The notes under the pieces are model-generated. The model was not told the DNA's origin. It was given only the letters and a program-made list of their open reading frames with translations, and did no database searches. The position numbers and the translations under genes are program-made. Positions 24,116 through 33,600 of a stretch of 64,000 nt of DNA are shown here, piece after piece; positions within the stretch are counted from its first letter, which is position 1, and each line of letters starts with the position of its first letter. The stretch is from Sphaerimonospora sp050942215 (lineage in GTDB: Bacteria > Actinomycetota > Actinomycetes > Streptosporangiales > Streptosporangiaceae). The DNA lies in NCBI RefSeq assembly GCF_050942215.1, contig NZ_CP192056.1, forward strand, positions 3,844,001 through 3,908,000, given 5' to 3'.

Positions 24116-25867
24116 TCACCGTTCACGGTCACCGCTCCACGCCTCCCACAGCCCCGCGTAGGAGCCCCGAGACTCGACGAGTTCGGTGTGGGTGCCCAGT
24201 TCGGTGACGCGTCCCTGCTCGACCACCGCGATGCGGTCGGCTTTCTCGGCTGTCTGCAACTGGTGGGTAATGGTGATGACGGTCCGTCCGGCCAGTGCCG
24301 CGGCCAGAGCCGCCTCCGCCTCTCCGACGGAACGCGTGTCGAGACCGACCGTCGCTTCGTCGAGGATCACAACGTCGGGGTCCGCGAGCAGCACTCTGGC
24401 CAGTGCCAGTTGCTGGGTCTGGGCAAGGGTCAGGGGGTGGTGGTCCTCGCCGAGCACCGTGTCGAGACCGCCGGGGAGGTCCTCGAACCAAGTGGCTCCC
24501 ATACGGCGGAGTACGTCCAGCAGGACGTCGTCCTCGGCTTCCTCCCGAGCGAGTGCAAGGTTGTCACGCAGACTGGCGGCGAACACGTGGTGTTCCTGAG
24601 TGACCAGGACGACTATGCGGCGCAGCTCCTCCAACGCGATATCCGCGCTTGGTACGCCCCCGATGGAAGCGGTTCCGGCGCGGGGCTGCTCGATCCCCGC
24701 GATCAGCCACGCCACGGTGGACTTGCCGGCCCCGGACGGGCCGACGACAGCCAACCGTTCGCCGGGATGGACATGCAGGTCGAGACCGTGGAGGATGTCG
24801 GGCGCGTCACCGTACCCGAACCTGACCTGGTCAAGGGCGACATCACTGCCTTCCGTCCGTGCTGTGCGCGACTCCGGCGCGATCGCGCCGATGCCCTCCA
24901 CACGGGCCAGGGCAGCGGCGGCCTCCTGGAACTCGGTGAGCGAGTACATGATCCGGTCCAGTGGTCCGGACAGCCGATAGGCGAGCATCGTGCAGGCCAC
25001 CACCGCTCCCGCGCTGACCCCGCCGGCAAGCGCCGCGAGCCCTCCGACGCAGAGGATGGCGGACACCGGCAGGAGGTAGGAAAGATCAAGGGCCGGTAGG
25101 AACCAGCTCTGCATCCGGATGATGCTCCGCTGCCGTCCGTACCGCTCCTCCGCCAGGCGGTGTCCGACTGCCGCACGCCGGTCCTCAAGACGGTGGGCGG
25201 CGACCGTGCGCGCGCCGAAGGCGGAGGCCGTGAGGGCCTCGGTGAGGTCGCCCAGCGCCGCGCGCTCCGCGAGGAAGGCCCCGCGCGCCTGGCGGACGTA
25301 CACGCGCCCCGCCAGCAACAACGGTGGCAGGACGACGGCCAGCAGCAGCGCGAGCAGCGGGTCGACGAGGAATGCTGCTGCGACGACGACGAGCACCTCG
25401 ATGACAGCTGCCGCGACTTCGGGCCCAGTGGAGCGCAGCAGCCCGGCAACGGTGTCGACGTCCCCGGTGGTCCGCGTGGACAGATCGCCGGTCCCCGCGT
25501 GCTCGATGGTGCGCATCGGCAGGCGCAGGACGCGTTCGACGGCCTGCTCCCTGATCCTGGCGGAGGAGCGGTCGCCGAAACGGTGGCCGAGACGCCGCCC
25601 GATCCGGGCCAGCGTCATCTGTACGGCGACGCAGCCGAACAGAGCCAGGCAGACGACGTTCACCCGGGCGGTGTCCCAGCCGTCGCCGATGCCGTCGACG
25701 ACGTCGCCGAGCATCACCGGCAGCGCGGCGGCGGCCGCGGTGGCAGCCAAGTGGAGCAGGCAGACCAGGGCGACCGTGCCCCTTTCGCGCGCGAGCAGCC
25801 GACAGACGGTACGGCGTACCTCGCGCGGTCCGGCGACCGGCAGCCGGGACGATTGCGTGGCGCTCAT
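24116..25867 (-). CDS. ABC exporter half B with canonical Walker motifs and degenerate signature
   Basis: This 583-residue half-transporter has six N-terminal helices (about 25-310) and a C-terminal ATPase. The ATPase has Walker A GPSGAGKST, a Q-loop VLVTQEHHVFA, and Walker B VVILDEATVGLD with an H-loop ITITHQLQ. The signature is LTLAQTQQLALARVL instead of LSGGQ. It overlaps the stop of the preceding ABC half by four bases. The two proteins make a heterodimeric exporter in which this half supplies the working nucleotide-binding residues. The cargo is probably the product of the surrounding biosynthetic genes, conferring export or self-resistance. Confidence 0.9.
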   Translation of the reverse strand: MSATQSSRLPVAGPREVRRTVCRLLARERGTVALVCLLHLAATAAAAALPVMLGDVVDGIGDGWDTARVNVVCLALFGCVAVQMTLARIGRRLGHRFGDRSSARIREQAVERVLRLPMRTIEHAGTGDLSTRTTGDVDTVAGLLRSTGPEVAAAVIEVLVVVAAAFLVDPLLALLLAVVLPPLLLAGRVYVRQARGAFLAERAALGDLTEALTASAFGARTVAAHRLEDRRAAVGHRLAEERYGRQRSIIRMQSWFLPALDLSYLLPVSAILCVGGLAALAGGVSAGAVVACTMLAYRLSGPLDRIMYSLTEFQEAAAALARVEGIGAIAPESRTARTEGSDVALDQVRFGYGDAPDILHGLDLHVHPGERLAVVGPSGAGKSTVAWLIAGIEQPRAGTASIGGVPSADIALEELRRIVVLVTQEHHVFAASLRDNLALAREEAEDDVLLDVLRRMGATWFEDLPGGLDTVLGEDHHPLTLAQTQQLALARVLLADPDVVILDEATVGLDTRSVGEAEAALAAALAGRTVITITHQLQTAEKADRIAVVEQGRVTELGTHTELVESRGSYAGLWEAWSGDRER

Positions 25868-26729
25868 GGTGCCCTCTTCCCCGCGCGGGTGACGGCCAGT
25901 CCGCCGAGCCGGGCGGTTCCGGCTCCTCGCCGGTCGCCGGCGGTGTTCACCGCGCCGGTGAGCCGCACCACGTGATCGGCTCTGGCCAGCCAGAGCCGGG
26001 ACGAGCTGACCACCACGGTGGTACTGCCCCGCCGTGCCGTCGTGAGGCGCTCCGCGATATGCGCCTCCGTGGTGGTGTCGACCGCCGAGGTGGGTTCCAC
26101 GGCCAGCAGTACGGCGGGACGGGCTGCCAGCGCCCGAGCCAGCGCGAGCCGTTGCCGCTGGCCGCCGGAGAGGTTCCGCCCACGGTCGGCGACGGCACCA
26201 TCGAGAGTGCCACCGAGCTGGGTCAGGACGTCTGTGACACAGGCGGTGTCGAGGGCGGCCAGCGCCGTCTCGTCATCGTGTGTGTTGAGAACCTCGCGGA
26301 GCGTGCCGGCGAACAGATAGTCGTCGTCGGCAAGCAGCATCACCTGCCCGCGCAGCTGCCGCTGTTCGATTCCGCTCAGTGGCCGCCCGCCCCAGGTGAC
26401 CTGGGCGTCCGGGCTCCCGTAGCCAGCCAGCCGACGCAGCGCGGAGGCGGCCTGTGCGGTTCGCTCGGCCACGACGACGGTCAGCTTCCCGGCAGGGATC
26501 ACCAGGCCCGTGCGGGCGTCGCAAAGCTCCCCGTACGGCGGCGGCGCACCGCCGCCGTACGGGGAATCATGCGTAGCGGCGAGCGCCGCCAGCAGTCGAC
26601 CGGCTCCGACCCGCGCGGCGACCACGGCGTGCGCGTTGCCCAGGATGGAACCGAAGTACATGATCAGCCCGGTGGCGTAGCCGAAGGCGGCGCTGAGTTC
26701 ACCGACGCTGATGGCACCGGACAGCGTTA

Positions 26730-27771
26730 GGGCGTGTATCGAAGTCCGGGTGGTGCCTGAGCACGGTTGACGCGTCGGAGAGGTCGTAGATCGACAACAT
26801 AAGAGGTCTCCGGTAAGTGGTTAGTCGACCAAGAAAAACCTGAAACCGGAGACCTCGTGGCCACCTTAGCGGTGACACGGCGGTTCGACCTCACCGATGC
26901 GCAGTGGGCGGTACTGGAGCCGCTGCTACCAGCGCCGAAACGGTCGGGCCGGCCATCGCTGTTCAGCAAGCGGCAGCTGATCGACGGGATCCGCTGGCGG
27001 GTACGGGTCGGCGCCCCCTGGCGGGATGTGCCCGCCTGCTACGGATCCTGGCCGGCGGTGTATGCGCTGTTTCGGCGCTATCAACGGGACGGCACCTGGC
27101 AGCAGATCCTGACTGCCTTGCAGGCGCAGGCGGACGCGGCCGGACGCATCACCTGGGACGTCAGCGTGGACTCCACCATCGCTCGTGTGCATCAGCACGC
27201 CGCCGGGGCGCGGAAAAGGGGGATCTGCAGGCCGAGCCGCCCGGCGGCAGGTACGGCGCCGAGCCGGCCGATCACGGGCTGGGGCGTTCTCGTGGCGGGC
27301 TGACCACCAAAGTGCATCTGGCCTGCGAGCAGGGGCAAAAGCCGCTGGCCATCGTGCTGACCGCGGGACAGCGCGGCGACAGCCCGCAGTTCACCGCGGT
27401 CATCGCCGGTATCCGGGTGCCCCGGCTGGGCGGCGGGCGCCCCCGCACCCGCCCCGACCGCGTCCTTGCCGACAAGGCCTACACCTCCACGGCCAACCGC
27501 GCCTACCTGCGCCGCCGCGGGATCAAGGCCACCATCCCCAGCAAGACCGACCAGGACGCCAACCGCCGCGCCAAAGGATCCAAGGGCGGGCGGCCACCCG
27601 CCTTCGACCCGCAGATCTACAAGCAGCGGCATGCGGTGGAGTGCGGCATCAACCGGCTCAAACGCCACCGCGCTGTCGCCACCCGATACGACAAACTCGC
27701 CGTCCGCTACGAAGCCACGGTCCTCATCGCCGCACTCAACGAATGGCTCTGACCGACTTTGATACAGGCCC
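26730..27771 (+). mobile_element. IS5-family insertion sequence in the ABC transporter gene
   Basis: This 1042-bp element is flanked by TA (26728-26729 and 27772-27773). The terminal inverted repeats are imperfect: the left begins GGGCGTGTATCGAAGTC and the right, read inward, GGGCCTGTATCAAAGTC. It carries one transposase in two overlapping frames. TA flanks, size and frame arrangement fit the IS427/IS1381-like branch of IS5. Confidence 0.9.
26857..27752 (+). CDS. IS5-family transposase, read through a -1 frameshift
   Basis: Frame A (from GTG 26857) encodes RRFDLTDAQWAVLEPLLPAP, RQLIDGIRWRVRVGAPWRDV and WDVSVDSTIARVHQHAAG (first catalytic Asp). At AAAAGGGGG near 27219 a -1 shift enters frame B: RGGLTTKVHLACEQGQKPLA, DRVLADKAYTSTANRAYLRR and QIYKQRHAVECGINRLKRHR (second Asp region and Glu). 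The A/G slippery run and overlap are the usual programmed frameshift of this IS group. Both frames are otherwise intact, so the element may be active. Confidence 0.88.
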
Positions 27772-28623
27772 TAGCCGGGCCCCGAGCCAGGTGACCGCGG
27801 CGAGGTAGACCAGCGGTACCGCCTGTTGCAGCGCCTGCACCCAGGAGCTGGGGTCGGTCACCTGGTAAGCGGTGTCCCGCAACCGCTGCGACTGCAGGCG
27901 ATAGCGCTGCAGGAACCACTGCTCACCACCGATCCCCCGCAGTACCCGCAGCCCGGCCGTCAGGTCGGCGGCCTGGGCGGTGAGATCCGCCAACTCGTCG
28001 CGGTAGTCCAGCTGCCGCCGCTGCAACCGCCCCAGCAGAGGCCCGGCGATCAGGGTGGTGACGACCACACCCAGGCCGAGGGTGACCCCGAGCAAGGGGT
28101 CGATCCGCCAGACCAGAACCGTGCCGAGCAGAAACGCAATCAGGTTCATCGCACCGTGCCCGAACGTGGAGTACATCGCGGCGGTGGCCTGGCTGTCCCC
28201 AGTGACCAGGTTGACCATGTCACCGGCCGTGGGCCGGCACCCGTTCCGGGCAGCCCGCTCGCCCAGCCGGTCGGTCAGGCAGTCGGCGGTACGCCGCTGG
28301 GCCTCGGCCTCGGCCAGCGCCATCTGCCGGTAGCCGATGACATAGCACAGCGGGTTGACCAGGGAGACCGCGAACATACCGAGCGACCAGGAGAGCAGGG
28401 CGCCGCGGTCGTGGGCGATCAGCCCTTCGTCGACGATGCGGGCAAGGAACCAGGGCAGCAGCATGTGAACGACCGCGGCCATCCCCAGAGCGACGACGGC
28501 GACGGCCAGGCGTCCGGCGCCGGGGCGCAGGATCCGGGCGATGAGTCCCCAGGGTGTGGTGACGGCCGACAGGTCGGCCCGGGCCGCCGCGGCGGCCCGC
28601 TGTTCGGGCATCGCGCGCTCCCG

Positions 28624-29268
28624 TCAGGCTGCCGTGCGCCACAGCAGGTCCATGGCCTCATCGCGGGTGCGGGGGTCGCTCTGGAAGGTTCCCCTGACCG
28701 CCGATGTGACAGTCCGCGCACCCGCTTTGCGTATCCCGCGCATCGTCATGCAGGTGTGCTCGCACTCGATCACGACCATGACTCCGGCGGCGTCGAGCGT
28801 GTTCTGCAGACACTCGGCGATCTGCGAGGTCAGCCGCTCCTGGACCTGCGGCCGGCGGGCGTAGATCTCCACCAGCCTGGCGAGCTTCGACAGCCCCACC
28901 ACGCAGCCGCTCGGTCCCGGCACGTAGCCGATGTGGGCCCGGCCGGTGAAGGGCAGCAGATGGTGCTCGCAGAAGGACTGAACCTCGATGTCGCACACCA
29001 TGATCAGCTCCTGGTGTCCCTCCTGGAAGGTGGTGCCGAGCACGTCCGCAGGGTCCACCCGCAGCCCCGCGAACAGCTCTGCGTAGGCGTGGGCCACCCG
29101 TCGGGGGGTCTCCTTCAAGCCCTGGCGGTCGGGGTCCTCCCCCACCGCGATGAGAATGTCGCGGACGGCGTCCTCGATCCGGGCGAAATCGACCGTGCCC
29201 CGAGTACGGATCTCCGTGTCCCGGCTGCTCACCAGGCGTGCGGCCAGTGTGTCCGTGCCATCACTCAC
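28624..29268 (-). CDS. folE: GTP cyclohydrolase I within the biosynthetic operon
   Basis: This 214-residue enzyme converts GTP to 7,8-dihydroneopterin triphosphate, the first step of pterin synthesis. Zinc and active-site residues are present: C100-E-H-H in QSFCEHHLLPF, the second cysteine in ECEHTCMTMRGI, and SKLARLVEIYARRPQVQERL with QIAECL. The GTG at 29268, with AGGAG upstream, overlaps the stop of the alpha/beta hydrolase gene (GTGA). Its place inside a PKS/NRPS operon, next to a PTPS-like gene and away from other folate genes, points to a dedicated copy for a pterin-containing product. Confidence 0.95.
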   Translation of the reverse strand: MSDGTDTLAARLVSSRDTEIRTRGTVDFARIEDAVRDILIAVGEDPDRQGLKETPRRVAHAYAELFAGLRVDPADVLGTTFQEGHQELIMVCDIEVQSFCEHHLLPFTGRAHIGYVPGPSGCVVGLSKLARLVEIYARRPQVQERLTSQIAECLQNTLDAAGVMVVIECEHTCMTMRGIRKAGARTVTSAVRGTFQSDPRTRDEAMDLLWRTAA

Positions 29269-30095
29269 GGGATGCTCCTGCGTAGGTCGGTGGGGTGCTC
29301 GGTCAGCTCGGCGGCGAAGTCGGTCAGGTACGCCGCGGTGGCCCGTGGCCGGTCGATGTGGGGTGAGTGGCCGGCGTCCGGGACGGTCACGCACCTCCCG
29401 AACGGCGCCATGGCAGCGAGGGTTCGGGCGTCCTGCTCGGAGAGCAGCGCCGACGCCTGGCCGCGCACCACCAGTACGGGGACACGGGTGGCGGCCAGGG
29501 CCTGGCCCGCGCGTGCCGCACGCCGGTCGTCGGCGGGGGCCGGCCCCCGGGCGGGGCCGGCCGGTTCGCTGCCAGGGAGCCTGCGTGCTGCGGCGTCAAT
29601 GCTGCGCAGCGTCGCCTCGGCCGCCATGGGGTACTGGTCGCGGAGCCGACGAAGCCCACCGGGGACACCCGGCATGCCAGGGACAGCGGCACACGGGGGG
29701 GCGGTGCCGAAGTGGGAGGCCACGGGTTCGACCATGACCACGGCCTGGACACCGGGCAGGGCCACCGCGAGGAGTACGGCCAACGGGGCTCCGGCCGAGT
29801 GGCCCGCCACGATCACCGCCTCAGCGGTCACCGTCTCGGCGAGCAGGCGGTCCACAAGTTCCTCGGTCCGTGCCAGGGTGCCGCGCGGGGCGACGCAGCC
29901 ATCCGCTGCCGTCGCCAGATCGGCGGCGCGCAGCGTGATCCCCGAGCCCGCCAGCCAGCGGGCCACGGGTGTCCAGTGCGCGGCGGACTGCTGCCACCCT
30001 GGCAGCAGCAGCCAGGAAGCGCCGCACGGCTGCGGCACGACCGCCGTGATCAGCGAGCCCGCTGCTTCGTCGAAGGGGTCAGCCCCGCCGCTCAC
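29265..30095 (-). CDS. Alpha/beta hydrolase, possible releasing enzyme
   Basis: This 276-residue protein has an alpha/beta hydrolase fold with the nucleophile elbow VAGHSAGAPLAVLL, an early loop SWLLLPGWQQSAAHW and a final His in PDAGHSPHIDRP. GTG 30095 overlaps the stop of the PTPS-like gene. The megasynthase proteins in this operon have no thioesterase domain, so this could release the chain, hydrolyse a pterin intermediate or edit the carrier. The serine nucleophile fits thioesterase-like chemistry but does not prove it. Confidence 0.82.
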   Translation of the reverse strand: MSGGADPFDEAAGSLITAVVPQPCGASWLLLPGWQQSAAHWTPVARWLAGSGITLRAADLATAADGCVAPRGTLARTEELVDRLLAETVTAEAVIVAGHSAGAPLAVLLAVALPGVQAVVMVEPVASHFGTAPPCAAVPGMPGVPGGLRRLRDQYPMAAEATLRSIDAAARRLPGSEPAGPARGPAPADDRRAARAGQALAATRVPVLVVRGQASALLSEQDARTLAAMAPFGRCVTVPDAGHSPHIDRPRATAAYLTDFAAELTEHPTDLRRSIP

Positions 30096-30616
30096 ATCCG
30101 TCCCCAGGGGTCCGGGGCCTGGAAGACCACCGCGTTCTTCCGCGATTCGCGGGCGACGACGCGCAGCACCCGAACCCGACCGGCGGTGCGTTCCCGGACC
30201 AGCCGGTCGACGTTCCCGTGGACCCACTCGGCGGCTCCCTCCATACCGGTGTGATCCATGATCCGCAGGTCGATGACGCCGCACCGCCCGAGCTCCTCGA
30301 ACAACTCCCGCTGCGGATCCCCGGCAGCGATCAGGGTGGTGTGGTCGAACTGGCCCTGGAGAAGCGCCCGGACCTCCTTGAGAGCGCTGAAGTCGATCAC
30401 GAACCCGGTCTTCGGCTCCAGTTCGCCGCAGCCGAACTCGATCTCGAAGCGGCGCTCGTAGCCGTGCAGGAAGGAGCACTTGCCGTCGTGTGCCCAGGAG
30501 CGGTGGGTACAGGGCAGGTCGTCGAAGAGCTTGATGACGGAGAACCTGGCCGGGGGATTGTGGAGCGGGCCGGTCCCGTCGGTCCCGGCGGCCGAGTGTA
30601 CGAAGTCGTCGGTCAC
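30092..30616 (-). CDS. PTPS/QueD-like pterin enzyme with altered zinc site
   Basis: This 174-residue T-fold protein is of the 6-pyruvoyl-tetrahydropterin synthase/6-carboxytetrahydropterin synthase family. GTG 30616 overlaps the PKS stop, with GGGGGGAAG before it. The expected zinc site is HX(n)LHGH; here H38 (LPCTHRSW) and H51 are present, but the third ligand is Y53 (SFLHGYERRF). The catalytic-type Cys is C47 (DGKCSF). GFVIDFSALKEVRALLQGQF, DHTTL and the late Glu region follow the family pattern. It should act on the FolE product, but the altered metal site suggests changed chemistry. QueE and QueC, needed for deazapurines, are absent. Confidence 0.85.
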   Translation of the reverse strand: MTDDFVHSAAGTDGTGPLHNPPARFSVIKLFDDLPCTHRSWAHDGKCSFLHGYERRFEIEFGCGELEPKTGFVIDFSALKEVRALLQGQFDHTTLIAAGDPQRELFEELGRCGVIDLRIMDHTGMEGAAEWVHGNVDRLVRERTAGRVRVLRVVARESRKNAVVFQAPDPWGRM

Positions 30617-33600
30617 GCTTCCCCCCGCTGTTCCTGGCTGTGCGCAGTCGCTCGAATGATCTCTTTCGCCATCTGCGTGATGGTCGGGTTCTCGAACAGA
30701 GTGATGGCGCTGAGCACAGTGTCGAACTCCTGGCTGAGCCGGTGGGCGAGCGAGACACCGAGCAGTGAGTCGCCACCGATCGCGAAGAAGTTGGAGTCCG
30801 GATTCAGGTCGCCGACCCCCAGGAGCTCGGCCCAGGCCCGGGCCACCTGCGCCGCGACCGGATCGGCCAAGGCCACGTCGGCGGGTACGGAGGCCGGCTC
30901 CGTCGAGGGAACGGGTTGGACTCCACGTACCCACTGGTCGATGCGGGCCTCGAAGTCAGCGGTGGAGACCAGAACCTGATGGGGTGTGATCAGGTTCATC
31001 AACCGCCCGTAGATATCGGCCCCTTCGCTCGGCCGGATCGCGATCTCGGCGACCACCCCGAAGTCGGGGGAAGCGAAGGACGGTGAGACCACCGACTCGT
31101 GGGGGGCGTCGTCCTCGCGCTCCCGGAAGATCCAGCCGTCCCAGTTGACCGTCATCCACGGAATGTCGTCGTCGCGGTGCCTTTCGGCGAACGCGTCCAT
31201 GTAGGCGTTCCCTGCGGTATAGGCGTAGAAGCCGAGTCCGCCCAGGTGGGAGGAGAGGGAGGACTGCATGAGGACGAAGTCCAGTCGGCGTCCGCGCAGG
31301 AACTCGGCCAGCATCAAGGTACCCAGCACCTTGGGGCGCAGCCGCCGCTCGCAGTCCTCCCGGCCCGTCTCGGCGAGGCTGCGGAAGGCACGCCGGGTCT
31401 CAAAGACACCCGCGGCGTGGACGACTCCGTCGAGTCGGCCGAACCGGCGGTCGATCTCCTGGAACAGGGCAGCCGTCTCTTCCCGGTCGGCGGCGTCACA
31501 CCGCACGGCGAGCACCTCGCCGCCGAGTGCCTTCAGTTTGCGGATCCGTTCGGCTCGTTCCGCAAGTCCCGGATCGTCGTCCGGCAGCACCGCACCGGGG
31601 CCGGTGGGCGGCACCGCGTCCAGTCCGGTGAGGACCAGGCGGGCGCGGCAGGTGCGGACCAGGTATTCGGCGAGGGTCATGCCGATACCGCCGAGCCCGC
31701 CGGTGATCAGGTAGACGCCGCCCTCCCGCAGGCGCAGCGGCAACTTCGCGGCCGGAACCTCGGGCAGGATGTCGCGTTCGTAGGCACGGACCCAGCGCCC
31801 GCCCGGGGTGAGGGCGACCGCCTGCTCCGTGGTGGGGGCGCACAGTTCCGCCACCGTCTCGGGGGTGGCGGTGCCCTTGGACAGCGCGCTGATGTCGATC
31901 GAACGGGCGGTGACGAAGGGGAGGTCCTGCGGGATGACCAGCGTGGGACCGGCAAGCAGAGCACGCTCCGGCGAGGATGCCGTACCGCTGCTGTCGAGGG
32001 GATGCACACCGTGGGCGACGATGTCGAGCCGCACCGGAGCGGCGCCCTGCTGGGAGGCGAGGGCCTGGAAACCGAACAGCAGGGTGTAGAAGCCGTGTGC
32101 CAGTTCGGTATCCAGAGTCGTGAGTCGGCCCTCCAGGTCTCCGGAATCCGTCATGCCCTCCGCGCACCACAGGTGCAGGATTCGCTGCACGGGCCGGGAC
32201 CGCAGGTCCATCCCGGCGAGGGCCGCTCCGATGGATTCCTCGTCGCCCGGCACGACATCGTCGAAGGGCCGCAGGCAGACACATTCGACGCCGAGCGCGC
32301 GCAGTTCGGTGACGACCCGGTCGCTGAACCCGTCACGGCCCGCGAACACCAGCCAGCGCTGGCCTGCCAGGTCCTCGGGCTGCGGAGAACGCCGGCGCAG
32401 GCGCCAGCTCGGGTGGTACATCCAGCGATCGACGGAGCGTTCCCGCACCACTGACCGGGTGCCCTTGCGGACCGCGACGGACTCGCTTCCCTGCGGGCGT
32501 TCTTTCCGGTGCGGCCGCAGATCCCAGGCCCGCGAGGGCAGCGCGACCGTCGTCGTGGCCTCGCCGGGCCGGCTCAGGTCCAGTTCGATGCCGGCCGTCC
32601 ACAGCCCGGCCAGTGCGCGCAGGTAGGCCGTTCGGGGGTCCGCACCCGAGCGACCAGGGTGGACCGTGACGACCTCCGCCGTGCCAGCGCCCGCCGTGTG
32701 TCCCAGGAAACCGTCGGGGCTCAGGTCGACCAGGGCCGGGCGGGCGTCCTTCGCGAGGTCGTCCACCGAGCGGGTGACCGCCCGGAGATCGACGGACTGG
32801 ACGAGGTGCCGCTCCCAGTACGAGGAAGGCTCCTGGTCGTCACCCCCACCAAGGGTAGGTATCCACCGGTTCGTCTTCCGGGGCGCGGCAGACCGGGCCA
32901 GGGCCGCGAAGGCTGCCGCTGACTCGCCGAGCAGCGGCGAGTGGTAGGGGAGGTCGACGTCGGCCTCGCGGTGGACCAGACCGGCTGCGGTAAGACGGTC
33001 TCGCAGGTCGTCGGCCGCCTCGGCGGCCACCGCGAACGCCGTTCGCCGCTCGGAGAACACGGCCGCCGGAACCATGTCCGGCAGTGCTCGGGCAGCCTGC
33101 TCCGGGCCCGCCTGGACCACCAGCATCAGGCCGGCCGGGGCGCTGCGGTCCAGGGCCTCGCCTCGGTCGATCAGCAGGTCGAGGGCGCTATCGGCGTCGA
33201 GCGCGCCGGCGGCAACCGCCGCAGCGTACTCGCCAAGGGAGTATCCGGCGTACAAGCCGTCCGGCAGCCCCCGGCGGCACAGCTGCTCGATGACTGCCAG
33301 TACAACCGCGGTGTACCAGGCATGCCGCTGGCCGCAGGTCAGCCGGCCCTGGTCGCCCAGGGCTGTCTCGATTCCCGGGGTACCGGGACGGCGTTCCGCC
33401 AGTCGCGACCAGTGGCGACGCAACGTATCCGTGAACACGGGCTCCCACTCCCACAGCGCGCGGGCGAGGGGCGCAAGGTCGGAGCCCTGTCCCGGGACGA
33501 GGACGACAGGGGTCACCGTGGCGGACGCCCAGCCCTCGACGGAGAAGGCGGCGTCGCCTTCCAGGCCCGAGACCGCGGCCTGCCGTTCCCGGGCGACCAC

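Larger units (their letters stand above)
25864..28611 (-). pseudogene. ABC exporter half A, split by an IS5-family insertion
   Basis: Two minus-strand pieces, 28611-27774 and 26729-25864, are the halves of one ABC half-transporter. Removing the IS and one TA copy gives a continuous frame of 567 residues across the junction (LGARLTLSGAISVGELSAAF). The N-terminal piece has the membrane helices (VVHMLLPWFLARIVDEGLIA, LVTGDSQATAAMYSTFGH). The ATPase has a canonical LSGGQRQRLALARAL, but its Walker A is lost (VVAERTAQAAS where GPSGSGKST is expected) and Walker B ends LLAVEPTSAVD. It is thus the degenerate partner of the following ABC gene. The start is ATG 28611, 12 bases after the folE stop. In its present state the protein cannot be made whole. 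Confidence 0.9.

Noticed and set aside
29268..30092. A complete queuosine or 7-deazaguanine pathway suggested by folE plus a QueD-like gene
   Set aside because: QueE, QueC and QueF-like genes are absent, and both genes are embedded between PKS and exporter genes.
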